The position numbers were made by a program, and so were the translations under genes. Below the pieces are notes generated by a model, which made no database searches, had not been told where the DNA came from, and saw nothing but the letters and a program-made list of their open reading frames with translations. From Massilia kyonggiensis (lineage in GTDB: Bacteria; Pseudomonadota; Gammaproteobacteria; Burkholderiales; Burkholderiaceae_D), in assembly GCF_024756235.1 (NCBI RefSeq), contig NZ_JANUGY010000008.1:186001-250000 (forward strand): DNA of 64,000 nucleotides, in the 5' to 3' direction. Within the stretch, counting starts at the first letter, position 1. The number at the start of each line of letters is the position of its first letter. Positions 62,122 to 64,000 of the stretch are shown here, piece after piece.

Positions 62122-62747
62122 TCCGCATCGTCCTCGTCGACGACCACGCCGTCGTGCGCAGCGGCTACCGCCGGCTCCTGTCCGCCGAACCCGATTTCGA
62201 CGTCGTCGGCGAAGCGGCCAGCGCACCGGAGGCGAACGCGCTCGTCCAGCAGGTGTGCCCTGACGTCGCCATCGTGGACCTGAGTTTAAAAGGCAGCAGC
62301 GGCCTGGAAGCCATCGCGGGCATGCGCGCCCGCCAGCCCGGCCTGCGGGTGCTGGTGCTGTCGATGCACGACAGCGCCGGCCACGTCGCGCAGGCGCTGA
62401 AGGCGGGCGCGCACGGCTATCTCACCAAGCGCAGCGAGCCGGAAGAACTCATCACGGGCATCCGCGCCGTGATGAACGGGACGCGCGTGCTGTCGTCCGA
62501 CGTGGCGGCGGCCGTGGCGCCGGCGCCGCTGGACGGGCTGACGCCGCGCGAGTTCGACATGCTGCGCCTGCTCGTGCACGGCGAATCCGTGCAGGCCATC
62601 GCGACGCAGCTGACCATCAGCCCGAAGACGGTGCTGAACACCCTCACGTCCGTGCGCCAGAAGCTGGGGGCGGACAATGACTTCAGGTTGATGCACCTGG
62701 CGGCGCGGCTGGGGATCGTGGAGTTCGGCGCCGCCGCTACTGCGTGA
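62118..62747 (+). CDS. NarL/FixJ response regulator
   Basis: 209 residues. Receiver domain with acidic pocket VDDH (7-10), phospho-acceptor Asp54 (VAIVDLSLKG) and Lys in YLTKRS; LuxR HTH at C-terminus (LTPREFDMLRLLVHGES, AIATQLTISPKTV). Cognate partner of the preceding kinase (four-base overlap). Confidence 0.93.
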   Translation: MIRIVLVDDHAVVRSGYRRLLSAEPDFDVVGEAASAPEANALVQQVCPDVAIVDLSLKGSSGLEAIAGMRARQPGLRVLVLSMHDSAGHVAQALKAGAHGYLTKRSEPEELITGIRAVMNGTRVLSSDVAAAVAPAPLDGLTPREFDMLRLLVHGESVQAIATQLTISPKTVLNTLTSVRQKLGADNDFRLMHLAARLGIVEFGAAATA

Positions 62748-63558
62748 ACACGCGGTTCAGTTCCGCCGCCGGCAGCGCCTGGTCCGCATAGGTAAACGTG
62801 CCCTGCTCCAGCACTTCCTTCGCATCGCGCACGAGCGCGCCATACGCGGCGCGCGCGAGCGACGCGCCCAGGCTCACGCGCGTGACGCCCAGCGCCGCCA
62901 AGTCCGCGACGGAGAGTCCCAGGCCCGGCGCGCCGGCCATGAAGTTCACGGGGCGGTCGACGGCGCGCACGACGGCCGCGATGTCTTCCCGCTTCGCGAT
63001 GCCGGGCGCGAACAGTACGTCGGCGCCCGCTTCCTGGTAAGCCTGCAGGCGGCGGATGGTGTCGGCGAGATCCGGCCGGCCGACGCGGAAGTTTTCCGCG
63101 CGGGCCGTCAGCATGAACTTGAAGGGGAGTCGACAGGCCGCCTCCACGGCCGCGCGGATACGGTCCGTGGCGAGGCCGATGTCGTACAGCGGCGCATCCG
63201 GATCGTCGGTCGCGTCCTCGATGGAACCGCCGACGATGCCCGTTGCCGCCGCTTCGACGATCGTGCGGGCCGCGTCTTCCGGCGCGTCGCCGAAGCCCGA
63301 CTGCAGGTCGGCGGACAGCGGCAGGTCCGTCGCGGCGGCCAGTTCCGCCAAATGCGGCAGCATCTCCGCGATGGTGATCGTCGGATCGGTCTTCGCCTTC
63401 GAGAACGCGAAGCCGGCGCTGGTGCCCGCCAGCGCCTGGTAGCCCAGATGCTGCAGCAGCTTCGCCGAGCCCGCGTCCCACGGATTCGGAATGACGAAGC
63501 AGTTGCCGCGGCGGTGCAGGTCGACGAATGCCTGCGCTTTTTCCAGCTGGGTCTTCAT
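62737..63558 (-). CDS. Isocitrate lyase/PEP mutase family enzyme
   Basis: 273 residues, PEP mutase/isocitrate lyase TIM-barrel: NCFVIPNPWDAGSAKLL, ALAGTSAGFAFSKA, LPLSADLQSGFG (Asp ligand), GSIEDATDDPDAPLYD and KFMLTARAENF. The catalytic Cys of isocitrate lyase (KKCGH) is absent, so it is an oxaloacetate decarboxylase/2,3-dimethylmalate lyase-like or phosphonomutase-like member. It converges on the response regulator with an 11-base overlap. Confidence 0.85.
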   Translation of the reverse strand: MKTQLEKAQAFVDLHRRGNCFVIPNPWDAGSAKLLQHLGYQALAGTSAGFAFSKAKTDPTITIAEMLPHLAELAAATDLPLSADLQSGFGDAPEDAARTIVEAAATGIVGGSIEDATDDPDAPLYDIGLATDRIRAAVEAACRLPFKFMLTARAENFRVGRPDLADTIRRLQAYQEAGADVLFAPGIAKREDIAAVVRAVDRPVNFMAGAPGLGLSVADLAALGVTRVSLGASLARAAYGALVRDAKEVLEQGTFTYADQALPAAELNRVFTQ

Positions 63559-63600
63559 GCGTTTTCTCCTGAGTGGACAAAACGCTACGTTACCAGATCA

Positions 63601-64000
63601 TCACACACTCGGCTCTTCACCCACCCTGACGACATGCAGCAGGTTCGTGCGGCCCGGACGCCCGGACGGAAAGCCCGCCACGACGACCACGTCGTCGCCC
63701 GCATCGGCCAGGCCGTGAAAGCGCGCGGCCGCGACGCCGTCCGCCACCATGCGGTCGAAGCCTTCCGCCTCTTCGAACGGCACGGGATGCACGCCCCACA
63801 CGAGGGTCAACCGGCGCGCGATGGCCGGCGTCAAAGTGAGCGCAAGGATCGGGGCGGTGGGACGCTCGCGGCTCGCGCGCAGGCATGTCGCGCCGCTCGC
63901 GGTGTACGTCACGGTGGCGGCCGGCGCGAGGAGGTTCGTCACGCGGCGCAGCGCGCAGCAGATGGCGTCCGCCGTCGTCTTGTCGGCCGGCTTGTGGCTC
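63601..64000 (-). CDS. pyk: Pyruvate kinase, C-terminal part (gene runs off the window)
   Basis: The frame is open to the window edge. The visible ~130 residues carry the C-terminal (allosteric) domain of pyruvate kinase: CLRASRERPTAPILALT, LVWGVHPVPF, ADAGDDVVVVAGFPSGRPGRTNLLHVVRVGE. Converts PEP and ADP to pyruvate and ATP. The catalytic barrel lies beyond position 64000. Confidence 0.9.
   Translation of the reverse strand, partial: SHKPADKTTADAICCALRRVTNLLAPAATVTYTASGATCLRASRERPTAPILALTLTPAIARRLTLVWGVHPVPFEEAEGFDRMVADGVAAARFHGLADAGDDVVVVAGFPSGRPGRTNLLHVVRVGEEPSV

Noticed and set aside
1..64000. CRISPR arrays, rRNA or tRNA genes
   Set aside because: No regularly spaced direct repeats, no rRNA-like blocks and no cloverleaf with conserved TTC-A loop that I could recognise.

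Overview
The window is about 64 kb of chromosomal DNA from a high-GC Gram-negative bacterium. Codon use (strong G/C at third positions), the TonB receptor, the Vgr-type secretion module and the gene families present suggest a betaproteobacterium of the Oxalobacteraceae (Massilia/Duganella/Telluria type). This is an inference from gene content; no marker gene is present to prove it.

Layout. 1-7.2 kb (+): pectin and sugar use, with a cut-off pectinesterase, a Tat-exported GH28 polygalacturonase, a CorA/ZntB-type metal transporter, galT-galK and an aldo/keto reductase. 7.2-9.5 kb (-): an SDR oxidoreductase and a glycosidase-like TIM barrel. 9.5-12.4 kb (-): a lower-GC two-gene ATPase + HNH nuclease cassette that looks like a Septu (PtuAB) anti-phage system. 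12.4-18.3 kb: a bile-acid:Na+ type transporter, a free-standing M17 N-terminal domain protein, a PP2C/Ser-Thr kinase fusion paired with a formate/nitrite transporter, and a Rox-like FAD monooxygenase.

18.4-34.1 kb (-) is the unusual part. It is a low-GC array of about 30 short genes all on one strand (lipoproteins, secreted and membrane proteins, small cytosolic proteins, an HNH nuclease, a DUF4365 protein). Several are broken by in-frame stops or frameshifts. The array carries an IS1595-type insertion with a perfect 8-bp target duplication, and just upstream lies a short tyrosine recombinase with an internal stop codon. The gene junctions repeatedly carry the same short motif (CGGAAAA on the minus strand) directly after stop codons, and two junctions share a 54-bp hairpin element whose stems co-vary. 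I read it as a decaying, cassette-like accessory array, possibly rich in immunity or defence genes.

35.2-44.4 kb: a complete-looking purine (urate) breakdown locus with Tsx-like porin, NCS2 permease, PuuD urate oxidase, UraH, a GntR regulator with visible operators, PuuE, a UraD-AllC fusion and an M20 hydrolase, ending in a strong terminator. 44.4-49.9 kb (-): an orphan type VI secretion module of VgrG, effector and probable immunity protein. 49.9-64 kb: a cytochrome P450 overlapping a multi-helix membrane protein; a large Reg_prop-type sensor kinase; DUF1349; a TetR-MFS divergent pair with tandem operators; an AraC regulator; a TonB receptor divergent from a NarL-type two-component system; an isocitrate-lyase/PEP-mutase family enzyme; and the 3' part of a pyruvate kinase gene running off the window.
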